64,000 nucleotides of DNA, from contig FN649749.1 in the NCBI GenBank assembly GCA_000310025.1, positions 1 through 64,000 on the forward strand, given 5' to 3'. The position numbers and the translations under genes were made by a program. The stretch comes from Ectocarpus siliculosus (lineage: Eukaryota > Sar > Phaeophyceae > Ectocarpales > Ectocarpaceae). The notes beneath the pieces are model-generated. The model was not told the origin of the DNA. It saw nothing but the letters and a program-made list of their open reading frames with translations, and did not search any database. Positions 10,726 through 23,700 of this stretch are shown here, piece by piece (positions within the stretch are counted from its first letter, which is position 1; each line of letters starts with the position of its first letter).

Positions 10726-13700
10726 CTACTCTTCATCGCTACTGCTGTCCGCCTCCTCCTCTTCTTCCTCCTCGCTGCTGCTGCTCGTGTCCGGCACCGG
10801 CGGTGCGTTCTTCTTCTTCTTCCCCTTCGCGGATGCCCTCGCCTTCCGGCTGGCCTCCTGCTGCCGCTTTTGGCGAAGGGCCCGCGCGCCCTCGGCATCC
10901 GGAATGAGGAGGACGCACTGGTGGGGGCGAGACAACAAAAATAAAACATGCGCATCGCGTGGCGTAAGCACGCGAGAACATGAGATGCAACAACAGAGGA
11001 ATGAATGAACGGGTTGACGCTCTCAATGTGAGCGCCGTGGCGAAGCCTTGTCTTCTTTTCCAATAGTAAAACCCACTGACTGGCACTGGGAAGAAACCGC
11101 CCCTGCTGCTGCTTACTACTGCTGCTCCTGACAATAGAAACATACCAACGACTCTTTCTTTTTTTGGTTACACGTACATGTAGTGCTCCGATTCTATTTT
11201 TCATACATATAGTCCTCCGATGTCCAGGAGCATTTTTCGTTTGTTGACTTGAGTCTTGGCGTATTTTCCCCTCGTCCCTCTCTCCCTGTCTACATCTGCT
11301 TCCTCCCCACCCCCCTTTATGATATGAATACCTGCCTGCGAGATCAGGTCGTTAAATACTTCATCCGTTATTTCAAACACGTCGTGTGTCTGATTTTCAA
11401 GACCAAATTAGCCAGCCACGTTGCACTCCACAAATATTCTCACCGCTAACCCCACCGCGACGGCCATCGCTTGGTGCTTGAGCAGCGCCACATCGATCTC
11501 TCCCTTCCGGAAGTGCGGAGTAGCGATCGGTATCAAAGGCCCCAGCGCCGAGAACATCGCCTGGCTCCCCACTCCGGCAGTAGGGCGGAAGAAGCATCTG
11601 CATGGATATCATGTCATACAGCAGTAGCAGTGCAGGAACACGCAAATCAGCAGGTTGGCGGTGTTGCTGCTGCTGCTGTTGTTGTTGCTGTTGTTACGTT
11701 CACATCAAAAGCCAAATCGATCTCTGGGCAGTGTTGTTACTACCTTCACCTCAACACCCAAACCGATATCAGAGCAGTGTTGTTGTTATTTTCACACAAA
11801 AAAACAAACCGATCTCTGCTCAGTGCTGTTGTTATCTTCACATAAAAAAAAATCTGATCTCTGCTCAGTGCTGCTGTTATCTCACGCCAAAACCACACCG
11901 ATCTCTGCTCAGTGTTCTTGTTATTTTCACGTCAAAAACGAATCCGATCTCTGCTCAGTACCTTCTTCGCACATCCGTAATGGTCAAACTGCTGTTGCCT
12001 TTGACATACTAGTTTGTTTACACGTCCTTTTCCATACGGAATCCATCCGCAATACACGAGTCATGCAAACATTTCAAGAGATAAAATAAAAATTCAAGCG
12101 ATTTTGAAGCGGCGGCATGCAGCATTCCTGCAAGTTTTATTGCCATGGCAATCGATACAATGATCAATGACATCGTTATCAAGCACCATCAATATCGCCA
12201 CCGAACGTGTGACCACACCAAAAGAGCATCGCCAACCAAAAAGCCGCCTCTCACCGAATCGTCGCCCAGGTGGCAATGGCCACGTACATCATGACAGCAG
12301 GTTCCTTTAGCCGCAGTTCCTGAGGGGGGCGGGAGGGGGTCCAAAGGGGCAAAAGCAGAGACCTTCGTCAACGACCAGGTACCCATCGAACGCTTCAAAA
12401 AGTCTCAAGGACAGCAACTACTTTACCCATGTGTGCCAGACGGGTTCAGACACAAAGCAAAAATCGCTGGCAGATGGTACGAACGGCCTTGTGGCTTCGC
12501 ATTCCGAAGGGTAAAACATCACCGTGACGCGCAATGGCATAGTCTAGGTCACTGAACCAGGAAAAACTGGAAAACGAAAACAAGGCAAGGTGGTGACGCA
12601 AAGCAACCATTCTTCTTGGTTTGCCTTAATTCCAATGATGCCTTCTATTCAAGATCTGTAGAAGACGTTTGTACCCCCGGGCGCCCGGCAGACGACCAAG
12701 GTACATACCACATCCCTCCACCCTTGATCCCATCCCCACAACCCCAGAGCCCCAAGCCTCCTCCTCCTCCTAAGCGTTTAGTTGAGTTGAGTTGAGTTGA
12801 GCCCTCTCACCCGAAAGTAGAAGCCTGGCGTAAAGAGCGCAGCGGCGATGAATACGAGCGTCGATGCCATGGCCGACGGCGAGCCTTTGAAGAACTTCTG
12901 CTCCAGCGCCAGCAAGCACATGAACAACGCAGCCTGTTCACACAAAACAATACGGTGAAACGGGGGGGTTTGGGTGGATGGGCTTACAGAAATTCGATTG
13001 CGAGATCTCATGTTTGAGTTGTTGCTTAGCTTGCGAACACAAAAGTGTTTGTTCAGTGTGTTGTTTTTCTCAAGTCATACGGAATGGGAGGTAGTGGACT
13101 TGCAGATGCGGGAACTACCGAGATGATTGATGACACTACCCCTCCCGTCCTCAAACAACAAACCTGCCCAATAAGACATATCTTTGTCGTCAGGTTTTAT
13201 CACTAACACTACCCCCTAACGAGTCGTGTTCAAACTCAAGAAACGAAAAATACCGCAGCAAAAGCAACGTACGTACCAGCGTGTACATGTCGAGAGGGTT
13301 CTCGAGGTCATAGAGAAGGACGCTGCTGCCCAGCCTCCAGTACTCCTTTCCTTGCTTCACGTACCGGTACGACATCGTCATCTGCCCAAGTTAATGAAGC
13401 CGGCGGGGTTGGGGAGGGGGTACTGGGTATCGTGCACGGCGATGCTGTTCTTCAGATCACAAGCACTTGCAACAGAGCCCTTACAGCGCCAATTGTAAAC
13501 CGGCGGAGGGTAAGCGGTGTTGAGTACAAACCTGGGCGGAGGACTTCGATACGATGCTACAGTAGAATAAAACATGCGATACTCTTTCGGTACGGTACGT
13601 GGATGCCTATGAAAGAGGGCAGAAGTTCTACTGCTGTACTGCTACAATTCGTCATCGTTCCGCAGACCGACGGGACCGTGTACGGTTTACCGTCCCGTGG

Positions 13701-14423
13701 TGGGGGAGATAAAGGTTCGGAGAAGGCCAACGTACCCATTTCAAAGGACAGGGCCATGGACGAGGGCAGACATGCCGCCAACAACCGGAACCTCACGGCG
13801 AGGAACAACCGCAAAGAGCGTGATTTTGCAACTTCGGGTGCAAACTTCAGCAACTTGCTATCGCATAACGCGTGGTTTACAATGGATGCAAACTCAGCAA
13901 TGCGCGACTTAACGTAGTCACGCGACGAATGCCGTGTGGAAAATAGAGCGCTGGAAGCAGGATACTATTATAGGTGACGACGCAAGGTTATAGCGGTGCC
14001 GGAGTACGGCAGTTCATGGTAAACGGGGCTTGGGGTGTGGTCCATCTGCGTGCTGGTGTGGCCTGTACACGAGGACTCGTTGGTCTGGTTGGGACACAGG
14101 ATACTTCTGCGGAACAGTTTTGTTGCCGTCGGCTCGCTGGTTCGCTATTTCGGCACGCTCTGTTCGCAACTCCGCTGTGAAGTATAGTTCAAGCGCCATC
14201 TGTAGAGAATGTGTCTTTGGTTTTTTACCAAAATTCTCGGTGTCTGCCGTGCTCCCCACAACAGCGTGGGTGTCCCGAGAACTACATGGAAAGACTGGGC
14301 AAGACGATGATACAAGATACCTGCACCTCTCAGTCTCAGTCTCAGTCTCACCTTAGACCTTCTTAGGCCGTCCACCAGGTGGTACTTGCAGCACGCACTC
14401 ATGAGCACCGCGCCCATCGAGTA
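10726..14423 (-). CDS. Derlin/rhomboid-like multi-pass membrane protein, 3' six exons
   Basis: Minus-strand exons 14423-14352, 13381-13277, 12933-12811, 12319-12255, 11597-11444 and 10917-10726 join without phase conflict to give about 236 residues. The N-terminal exon or exons are missing from my model. The protein has several hydrophobic spans (YSMGAVLMSACC; LFMCLLAL; TLVFIAAALF; VMMYVAIATW; MFSALGPLIPIA). The pattern YWRL about 40 residues in, followed by LALEQKFFKGSPSA, is the arrangement seen in Derlins, which act in endoplasmic reticulum retrotranslocation (ERAD). A Lys-rich stretch and a Ser/Glu tail ending DSSSDEE follow, facing the cytosol if the family call is right. The gene structure is well supported. 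The family call is moderate: no diagnostic catalytic residues exist, and another membrane family cannot be excluded. Confidence 0.55.
11701..11965. repeat. Minisatellite, about 57-bp unit
   Basis: Five to six imperfect copies of a unit built around CCGATCTCTGCTCAGTG, a TGTTGTTAT stretch, TTTTCAC and an A-rich run. It lies in the intron between the last two membrane exons of the Derlin-like gene. A single related unit occurs at about 60255-60345, so the unit seems to come from a dispersed repeat. Confidence 0.75.
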
Positions 14424-16011
14424 CTGGGGAGGCGGGCGGGGTGGGGTTGAGGTGAAACGGTTACCGGTACGGGAATAGCCATGAATGTGGAACGGTATGT
14501 ATGTACATGTGAGGCAGGAGGGTCGGTCTTTTTTTTTTGTTTTCTTAATATAACACAACGAATCCATCTCTATCATAGAAAAGAGTCTGAGACAGATTAG
14601 CAATGAATTCATAGCGTCAGAAAGTACCTATATGTCTACGATTTCCCAGACAGCATATAGGGACATGTCCCCTGCGGGTAACAGGCTCAACAAGACAGTT
14701 TGGTAGCTGTCTTGTGTGTCTCATATATGTTATGTTGGGAAGGTGCAGAAGAAATGTGTTAGTTTCATCCTGGAGAATCATGCCGTGGTGCAGTGTTCTT
14801 CACCAGTGTACCAGAATACCAGAGAGAAGTCGTACGCTTGCATATCATATGAGTAACAACGAGGCACGCGCGCGGTATATTACTTCGACTTGAGTTGTAT
14901 CGGCGTGTTCGTTGAACAATCAGCAGCAGTGTTGGCCTGCACGACCGCTCGGGTCAAGACGTTAAGACCCAGACCCCTGTCATCCGATGAAGCTCTCAGC
15001 GGAAAATTCAGGTGTGCGAGCGTTGCTCGATATCAATACGCAACCCGCTATTGCAACCCAAAGCTGTAATCACATCCAAGGGCAGCGGGGCGGCAGAGCG
15101 ACAAAACGTGTGCATCAACGTACTGTATGCATATCCTTCGGGAAGATTGGGAAGGACAAAAGGAAACACAGAAGGCCACAGGGAGAGAGGGCGAGAGATA
15201 TACGGTGTGGACTGCTGTCAATGTACTGCTGTTCGGCGCGTACTCTGGGAGTATCGCAAAATCCTGAGTGCACCGCCGTAGCTGTTTCCTCTGCTTGCTT
15301 GTGTACCTGCTCCAATAGGCGCAGCCTGGGGGCACACGGCCCTGCCACCGCTGTCCCTGCCGCCCAACGTACAGATTAGGCTGATGAACGAACTGCTGTC
15401 GGGGAGAGGGACAACCAACTACACAACTTCGAGGCGGCGCTGAACAAAACCAGCATCCTTTGCATGGATAGTGTACTGGGTCAACTCACCAACGACGCGA
15501 CCGGCGAAAGCTTCATGGTTATGCAGAGTATCCGAAGCCACGCTTCGCACACAGCGCACGAGAGAGCACAAGTGGTGTGGGTGGCAAACCACGACAACCC
15601 ACGACGAGCGAGCGAGGGGGCTCCGCGGAATGACGAGAGAGTTCCACATCACATACCGCTTTTTGGTTTTGGGTTGGATCCAAACCAAGATCGTGAGCGA
15701 TCGCGGCACGGCGCTGCGGGCGCTGCGCGACACACACACTGACGTTAGCACACTATTGCCCCTGTGCAGGATGTGGGGTTAACCCCGTACCTTGTAGGCC
15801 TAAGGTGCGAGCTATGCTGTCGACAAATAACACCGTTTGGTGAGGCATCGACAAACTGTACCATTTGTTGAGGCATCACACGGCGGACTGGGAGGTCGCA
15901 CCTATTGAACGCGAAGTTGTGGTCAAAGCGGACGGGGGTCTGTTGGTGGATTCGGCATGCCAACGTCCGCTGCACTGTATTGCAAGTGCAAACAGCGTCG
16001 TCGATTGAACG
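14424..16011. other. Region upstream of two divergent genes
   Basis: This holds the missing 5' exon or exons of the minus-strand Derlin-like gene and the promoter side of the large plus-strand gene. Fragments around 15330-15600 look partly protein-like in more than one frame, with an acceptor-like CTCCAATAG at 15320, but I could not join them in phase to either gene. Confidence 0.35.
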
Positions 16012-17756
16012 ATGTCAACGTACAGCAGGAATGAAGCCGCCCCGTCGTCGGCAAGGCATAGCGGGAGCAACAACATCGGTCCAACCTCCGAGCCAATAGC
16101 CACGCCGAATCATGCCCCCGGTGGCGGCAGCGGCAGCGGTAAAGGCAGCGGCGAGGGAAGTGCTAGCAGCGACGAACATCACATTTTCGAGGTGATATTC
16201 CCGCCGACAGGTCCGCTCGGGATTACCTTCGAGTGGGCGGTAGATCGTGCAGCGGTCGTACGCCCCGCTCTTCCTCCTACCAGTCAAACGCTAGACGACG
16301 ATGAGGATTATACCAGCCGACGCCAGGTGGGTCAAGACAGCGCGGGCATCTTAGGTTCGCCTTCTGAAAGATGTGAACGGGAAGAGCCCCCTGATGTGGC
16401 CGTAGTGACACCACGAGCTACTGTTCTCGGTTCCTCGACCCTGCCTCCAATTAGATCCTCCCCATCATCGGCGCCAAAGGAAAATGCCGCCCGTCCGGCG
16501 GATGCCCCGTCAGCGCCAGTACCGATACCTCATGCTTTACGAATTCAAAGATTCCCTCGGCTACCACCGCAGGAGACAACTAGTCCTCGTTTGGCTAGGG
16601 CTCGAGCCACCACCACAGAAACAGGCCACGACACAGTTCCCCACAGTGGTGAACGCCAGCCCCTAGCTGCAACTAGTGGGAGTGGTGAAGAACTCCTCCG
16701 AGATGGACTCGGTCTCCCTCGCGGGAGGCGACTTTCACAAGAACACGATCGGACGAAGAGCGGTCTTCCCTCGACAGATACCAGCAACGGTGCCGTCAGT
16801 GGGCCTTTGCTCGACAAGAGCCACAGCATGCGGGCGGTGACAAGCCTCAATGGAACAACGAGAGAAACGGCGGAGCGCCAGGGCGGTGCTGAAGCATTCG
16901 GGCCGGCGGCGGGGCGCGAGATCCTTCGTCCCGGCGACATTCTGGTCGAGGTGAACGGGATGCCGGTAGCCGGGGACGCCGCGCGCGACGCCGGCATCGT
17001 GTCTTTCGAAGACGCGGTCGGGGTAGTAGCGGCCGCCACAGCGGCAAGATCACCAACGCCCGAGGCGCATGGGCAACTGGACGCTGCGGCGAGGCAGCGA
17101 CCACGAGTGCTGAAGTTCAGGCGGGAAGGACGGGGACAGCGACCATCCTCTGCATCTGTTACTCTTCTCCTGCCCTCGCCAAGAGATCCTTCGAAAGGAG
17201 GATGGGTCAACGGCATTCCTGGGGGGGGTTCAGCAGGGTCAAGGTCGTCGTCAGGGACGGTGACGGAGCAAGACACTACGGGCTTATCTTCGCGGTCGGC
17301 GCACGGCTTGGAGAGTAAAATCAGCAATCCGGCAGATTCTTCTGAATCCATGTCATCGTCGTCCCGTTCAAGCAGGTCACCCCTTCACCCAGTGCTCCAA
17401 GTCAAAGGGGTGGGTCAAGTCCCCCACATGGCGGCCGGTGACCCCGGCGACAAGAACACGGCAGGGAGTTGGATTGGGGAAAAGGGTATGGGCGAAATAC
17501 CACTCGCTTCGTCGCGATCGAGAGCTTCAGACGCGAGTTCCGTGGACATGGACGGGTTGTCGGCTTTGTCATCCCTGCGATCGAGAAGTTCGGTTAGGTC
17601 GAAAGGATCGGAATCCAGTTTTAACAGTCGTGCAACTAGTAAAACAGGTGGAGTACCGCGGAGCAGAAAGCGCGGCGGGAAGGAGAGGCAGGCGGGGGGC
17701 AGAAGCGGCGCGTTTCAGTCGACATCTACGGCAGAGCGTATCAAGGCGGAGGCGAG
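16012..17756 (+). CDS. Segment 1: N-terminal exon with an interrupted PDZ-like domain
   Basis: A single long exon of 581 codons starting at an ATG. After a Gly/Ser-rich leader, residues about 57-75 (FEVIFPPTGPLGITFEW) look like the first two strands of a PDZ domain with its GLGF-type loop. About 210 residues of Ser/Pro/Arg-rich, probably disordered sequence follow. Then EILRPGDILVEVNGMPVAG, a Phe-Glu-Asp-Ala-Val helix and a final VLKFRR strand complete the PDZ pattern (about 303-370). The rest is Ser-rich (runs such as SSSRSSRS). PDZ domains bind C-terminal peptides and recruit proteins to scaffolds. The exon ends AG|GTAAAA in phase 2, matching the next exon; without splicing, translation stops two bases on at 17760. 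Confidence 0.65.
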
Positions 17757-20700
17757 GTAAAACAGCTGGCAACAACTAAATAGACGTCTTCGAACATACC
17801 TCTCCGAATTGCTGTGGAGTAGGCACAGCGTTGCGCCGCAAAGCCAGGACCGACTTAGCAAGACTTGGCCGGGCGCTGCATCGCAGCAAAGATACGCGAT
17901 TCAGGTACCGACTAGCGGCGGAAAGTTCGTCAGAAATCGGGCTAGTGCTCCTCCTGCTGCTGGTTACGACTGTAGCTGCCAGTAGAAACGGTCGTGTTGA
18001 AGATCAATAAAGTAGTTCGAAACGTACTTCGGTTACGAACAGGGTGGGATTCTGGCAGACACTGCCGCAGTGCAACGACGGCTTTGTCTCCGCACAAACT
18101 CACGTAAGGTCAAAAATACCCTGGTATCCACGGTATCGTGTAGGGCCACGATCTGTCCAGAGATTCAACGTGCCGTACACGCGCTCCACACGATGTACCC
18201 TGTCTGCCTAACGATTTTCACCCCTGTGCCTTTGGCACCGTCAACCCATTGCCAAAATTGTTGCTAGATGGTGAATCCCCCTGTTTCCCGCCGCCACCAC
18301 CTACCGTCAGACGCGGAGAGGCCTTGCTCGAGCCGCTAGTTTGTCCTCGACAGCAGCTGCTCAAGAATATATTGGAGACGAGTGAGACCTTACAACCATT
18401 GGCCGTTCGGCTGACAAACCTCAGCTATTGGTGAGAAAGAGAGCTGTTGCTTGCAGCTAACATCAATAGTAGCGCGTGTAGGCAGTGTCGCGCTCACAAC
18501 GTCGGGCAGTGTTTCAACGACCGACCAAGTGTTCGCACGTCACCCTCTCGCTTGGATGTCATTTTTGTACTGCCGAATTGTCTCTTTTCTCAGGTCTTTT
18601 TTAACACCCTGTTTCTTCTCTTCGCCCACCTCCACCTTAGCCCCGTCGCCTACGTATGCATGTCTCCCACCGTGGAATTGCCCACGACAACGCAAAATTC
18701 GCCAAGCGTAACCGCCGTATGCCCCGGAACGGTTTCGCCGCTGTTTCCAGGTACCAACAGCGACGACTTCTCGGCGGTGCCCGACACATGCACCGGGGAG
18801 CCGTGTTCGACCCTCGCACCAAGCGTTGGGAAGCGTCCGTGTACATGCTCGGAGACAGGCCTTCCGACGGAAAGCTAGTGCCAATCCTTACGCCCATCAA
18901 GTCCGTCGGGACAACGATTTCAACGAAGGGCCAGGTGAGACGCCCCTGTTGCTCTTTGGAAAAAGTTGTTTTGACATGGTGTACTTATGAGCTTGGTCCG
19001 CGTTTTCGATCGGATTGGCGCGATTCTGAATAAGTCAACAACACGTCTTGGATGACCTGCGTTACACTTGTTGGCAGCTCTGGCTCCGCTCCTCACGACC
19101 GTCCATGTGGGGCCCTAGTGTTTCGCAATACTTGTAGCACCGAAAACGATATTCTCACTAGTCGACACCCACACCTCAAGCACACGTGTTCTCGAGACTC
19201 TGCTGTTTGTGATACTATTTTCTGCCCAATATCAACAACCAACCCGTATGCGGCAACGCTTCCCGTGATCCACAGGCACTCGCCATCGCAGCCAAATCGG
19301 CGAAAGAGAGGGACGCGAACCCTGGCGCCGTAAGAGGACCGAAACCTCCGGGAATGACGCAACTCACGATGCTGCAGACCCACATATCGATCTTGGTTGT
19401 CAGGTGACCACAGCGATGCCCAATTAGTACTCCCAACGCTCTACCTGGCGAGAGCGTGTGTTCTGCAGACTATGCTTGGGGGCTTGAGGGCTTTGCAAAC
19501 GCCTGTCAGAATCTCGGCGGCACCTTGTGTCCTAGTTTCTAGCTAGTCGTGGGTAACCAAAGTTTTCCCAGCGCCGCCCACAACTCCTTCCACTTCATGA
19601 CCCCCCGGCCACCGCTCGTCGCATTATTTGCTCGTGACTCTATCCCTGGTCTGTTTGTTTGGTAAAACAGATACGCCACCGGCAGGGTGCGGTGCGTACT
19701 GACTCCCTTCCTCTCGTCCTTGAACGCACACACCAGAAGCATAGCCCCAATATTTTTATTCTGAGCGGCAACCGAGTCTGAACTCCCTCTCTTCCCCGCG
19801 CCCCACCGCCTCGTACCGCCACCGCCGCTTGTCTTTTTTCTTGGCAGCGATGCGTTCACGGGGCTGTCGCATGCTGACCGCCTCGCTCTCGTCTTCACGA
19901 CTCTTCACAACGAGCTCGCCGCCTCCGCCCGCCCACCCCCTTCTCTTCCTGACAATAGCACCAACGCCTTCTCCTCCCCACTTCCTTCTTCAAACACACC
20001 ACCCTCATCACTCCTGTCCCCAGCAACCAAAGCCAAGAAAACAGCAACAGCGCTGACGCCCGATTCGGTAGAGGGGGGCCGGCGCGACCCCAGCGTTGCT
20101 GACGAAGCGGATGACCGCTCGAATGCAAGACGCGGTGTGTCCGTGCAGAGCCCAGGATACCACGATGAAAGCAAAAGGGCGGCCGCAGGTCGACCTCACA
20201 GCATTAGAGTAGTGGCGGCGGGCGGGGAGAGGCAAGTTGGCGAGGAAAAAGGGTCCAGTGGAGGTGGAGGAAGAGAAGAAGGGGGGCGAAACGATGTATC
20301 GAACGGCGGTCGACTCCCCGTTGGGACGGCATCGCCCTCGAGTGTCCATCCCATCATCCCAATCGGCGACATCAACAGCCAGGAAGAGCGCCGAAAGGAC
20401 GGCGATCGACGGCAGCGGCGGCGTCATCGAGTCATCCGAGGAAACGTGAAGGCCAGCTTCGTGGGGCAAAACGTGGAAGGGCTGCCCGTGTGGGGAGCGC
20501 TAGACGCGATAGCCGGTTCTTCGCTGCTGGTAGACTGCAGGACTCCGGCGCAGTGGCGAGCCGAAACTTTTCCGCCGACACAGCAGGTGATGCTTGGTGT
20601 GGCGGCGTGACTTTGGTTTTCTCTCGGAGCTGGTAATGTGGAGAATTCTGATGGCACAGCCATCCCGGTCACTGTTGTAGCCCCGGCCAAACCGACGCTG

Positions 20701-23700
20701 TATGCGGTGTTCTTGCTTCTTCTCACACAATCACGTTTTGGTTTCATGACTTGGAACACCAAGGACAAAGAACAACGTTCTTTTTCCATGACACCCTGGG
20801 GATTAGTACTTTTAGCTTTGTATTAAACCCTTTGAACAAGTGTTTGCTGTAGAGCTCGATACTCATGTTTACATGATCGTTTCACAGGACAGAACCGTAC
20901 CTTTCGAATTCACCAGTTAACCCTTTGCGCATCAATCGTGGTCGTCCATCATTGTCGTCCACATGCTAGACATCCTTCCCAGTTGCCAGAGCGCCTTCTT
21001 TTGTAGCGATCTCAGGCAGAGCCTTCAGGATTGGTTTCGTTTTTCCTATTCAGAACTAAAGTCGACGGGGTCTCAGTGGCGTACGATGTTCGCTGCTGAA
21101 GATCGAGTGCTAGCAGCCACACAAATCGAAGAGTTTTACAACAGCAACAACCACCATTCTTGTAGACTTTTGCGCCAGTTGTTTCCCATGAACACCCGGA
21201 AAGTGAAATCAAATCGCTTGGATACTCCTGGATATCATGCGGGCTGCCCTTCTATGCAGGATCGATGTCTTGTGCACCGTCAAGGCCCCGGAGCGCTCTA
21301 CGTGCACTCAAGAAGTCACATCAACGAAAAGGAAGAACGCTTCGAGGTCAACAGAGTTCTCCCCTTATGCAGGTTGCACGTACTGCTGCACTTTGGCAAG
21401 GTCAAGGCATTGCCGCCTATAGAGGTCGATAACCCGCGTGTGGTGAGCTTACTCTGATCTTGACGGTATATTGTGGCGTCGTACAGGAGCTGTGGGGGCC
21501 AGCGAGGTCTGGGCACCGGACCCTCGCCAACAACCCGCGCGTCAAGGAGGGCGCTGTGAGGAGCACGATGGAGAGGATAATCGCAGAGAGCAAGGCGTTA
21601 AGGTATGGTCGAGATCGATATACTGCGCTACTGGTAGTAGCCTCGGGCCCTTCAGCGAGAGTTGGCTGCAACGGGAAGTGTGTTTTGTTCTACGAAAATA
21701 GTGACCCGTGACGTGGATTTATGAACCGAGACGGGCCGAGGGAAGGAGGAAAGCGCCGCAACACGGGGAATAGCTCTGGGAGTCAAGGGGTCAGCAAGAT
21801 ATCTCATGCATTACGAGAATCCAACCTGTGCTTTTGTCGCCAATGCCGGCATCACTAGGTTGAATGACCAAGCGCGAAACAGCGTGCGGTGTCTACGCTC
21901 AATATGCACTTCTCCGCGTGGTTGAGACATGGAGAACAGTACTCTTGCACCGCGCGAAACCTAGCAAGGTGTCCTGTACGCCCTTGAAGAATATCGTGGT
22001 AGGGTTACCGTGCACGAGGTTGTACTGCGATAACGTCCTGCGATGGGACCCTTACTTACTTACGAGCTCACCCGAGGCCCCCGCTTCAACTCCAACACGG
22101 CATACTCAACGTTCAAGTAAGAACATCTATCCCAGTGGCGGTAGCCAGGTGGTGAGGTTTTGTCGCCTTCCACCCGGCCTTCTCATCGCCGACAGATCAA
22201 GCTCGAGAGTAGACACGGAAAAATACAAAATTGCGACACAAGAAGCACCGATCAATGTCGTTCCAACAAATTGTCGCATCTTGATCATTTTCGCGCATTT
22301 TGTTTCGTAACAAAACACAGAGAAGCGGCACCAAAGTTCGAGCACTTCGACCGCTTCGGCGAGTCGAATGGAGATGCAGATCAAACCAAGGGAAATCCGC
22401 CGCCACCGAAAAAGAGCGGGGGGGAAAGTCATGGTGCCGGTCATCAACCAAACACGAACCCCTCCGTTGCCACCCCCGCCGCGACCAAAGCTGGCCGCAC
22501 GCACCCCCACTTCTTCCACGGCCTAGGCCCCAACGCCCGCAAGCTTTTCATGGAGCTTTACACCGAGAATCGCTCTCGCCTCCTCGCCCCTATTTCAAGA
22601 AGGAGCGCCGACGTAGCCGGACCCGTCGCCTCCTCAGGGCGCCACCTCTCCGCAGCGCCGGCCCCACCCGACGGTACGTCTCTCCCAAGCCCTACCACCG
22701 CACGGAACGGCTCACAACTATCGATATCCCGGCAGCAGCAGCAGCAGCTGCACGAGAAGACTCCTCCGCGGGAAGAGGGAAAATCTCCCCGATCTGTCTC
22801 TGGCTCCTTTGCCGCCGTCGGCGGCGGTGGCGGCGGCGGCGCAGCAGCAGAAAACGTACGCCACGCTGCCGGCGCGTTCGCGGCGTCCGGTCCGCCGCCC
22901 GATCTAGACGCCGGCGTCTTGGACCGCTACGGGGTCCTGCTGGGGCGGCTCGTCGAGGCGGCGACGAGGATCCAGCGAGAGCGGAGGCTCGGTGGCCTGC
23001 CTCGCGCAGCCCGGCGCCTGTGGCGGCGCCAGCGGGCGGTGCTCGCAGTGCAGCGGGTTTTCCGAGGTCATCTTGGGCGAAGGTAGATGGTGTGCGTGTT
23101 GCTGCGAAGTTGGAGTGTGCTGCTGCATCGAGTACATAGTTCGCGTTTTGTCGCAGTTGTTGCGTCACGTTCTTGGTTGTTTTTCGGGAAGGGATTGACA
23201 TGTACGCACCATTTTCAGGTTTGTCACTGTTGCGTTACTCTTTTTCTTCGGTTTTCAACACAACGTTTCGTTACCATCTAGGACGTAAAGGGGGCAGCCA
23301 CATTTGCGATAAGGGTAAAGGAGCTGCCCTGACCCATTTCTCGAATCAGACAAGTCGACCTCAACCAAAATTCCTGGTGAAAGCTGTTGTACGTACGTCA
23401 ATGTTGTTACTTTTGCTTGACCGAAGAAATGTTCACAGAGAGGAATCACTTCGACGGTTTAAAAATCCAAGATCAAGAGATGTTTACTTCTCACAATTCT
23501 GACAGGCCGTAGCCCGAACACAATAATCCAACCTTTCGCTTTCAAAGTTGTCCCTTCTATTAGGCAAGATGGCTCACTAAAAAAGGGAGCATGTCGCAAC
23601 ACAGTCGCAGTGCAGACGCAATCTAGACCGCAGCATACACGTACGACAACGTTTTTCAGCGGCCGAACCATGCCTGAAAAACGGTCCTTCATCCGTGTCA

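Noticed and set aside
15464-15742. Plus-strand ORF of 92 codons upstream of the large gene
   Set aside because: No splice signals connect it to neighbouring exons, and several other frames are equally open.
18641-18878. Alternative acceptor at 18640 giving a frame that stops at 18878
   Set aside because: Starting the exon at 18751, after CTGTTTCCAG, fits the phase of both neighbours and removes the stop.
18751-19403. AP2/ERF-like DNA-binding domain around KRWEASVYM
   Set aside because: Only one strand matches the AP2 pattern; the conserved glycine and second strand are missing and the spacing is wrong.
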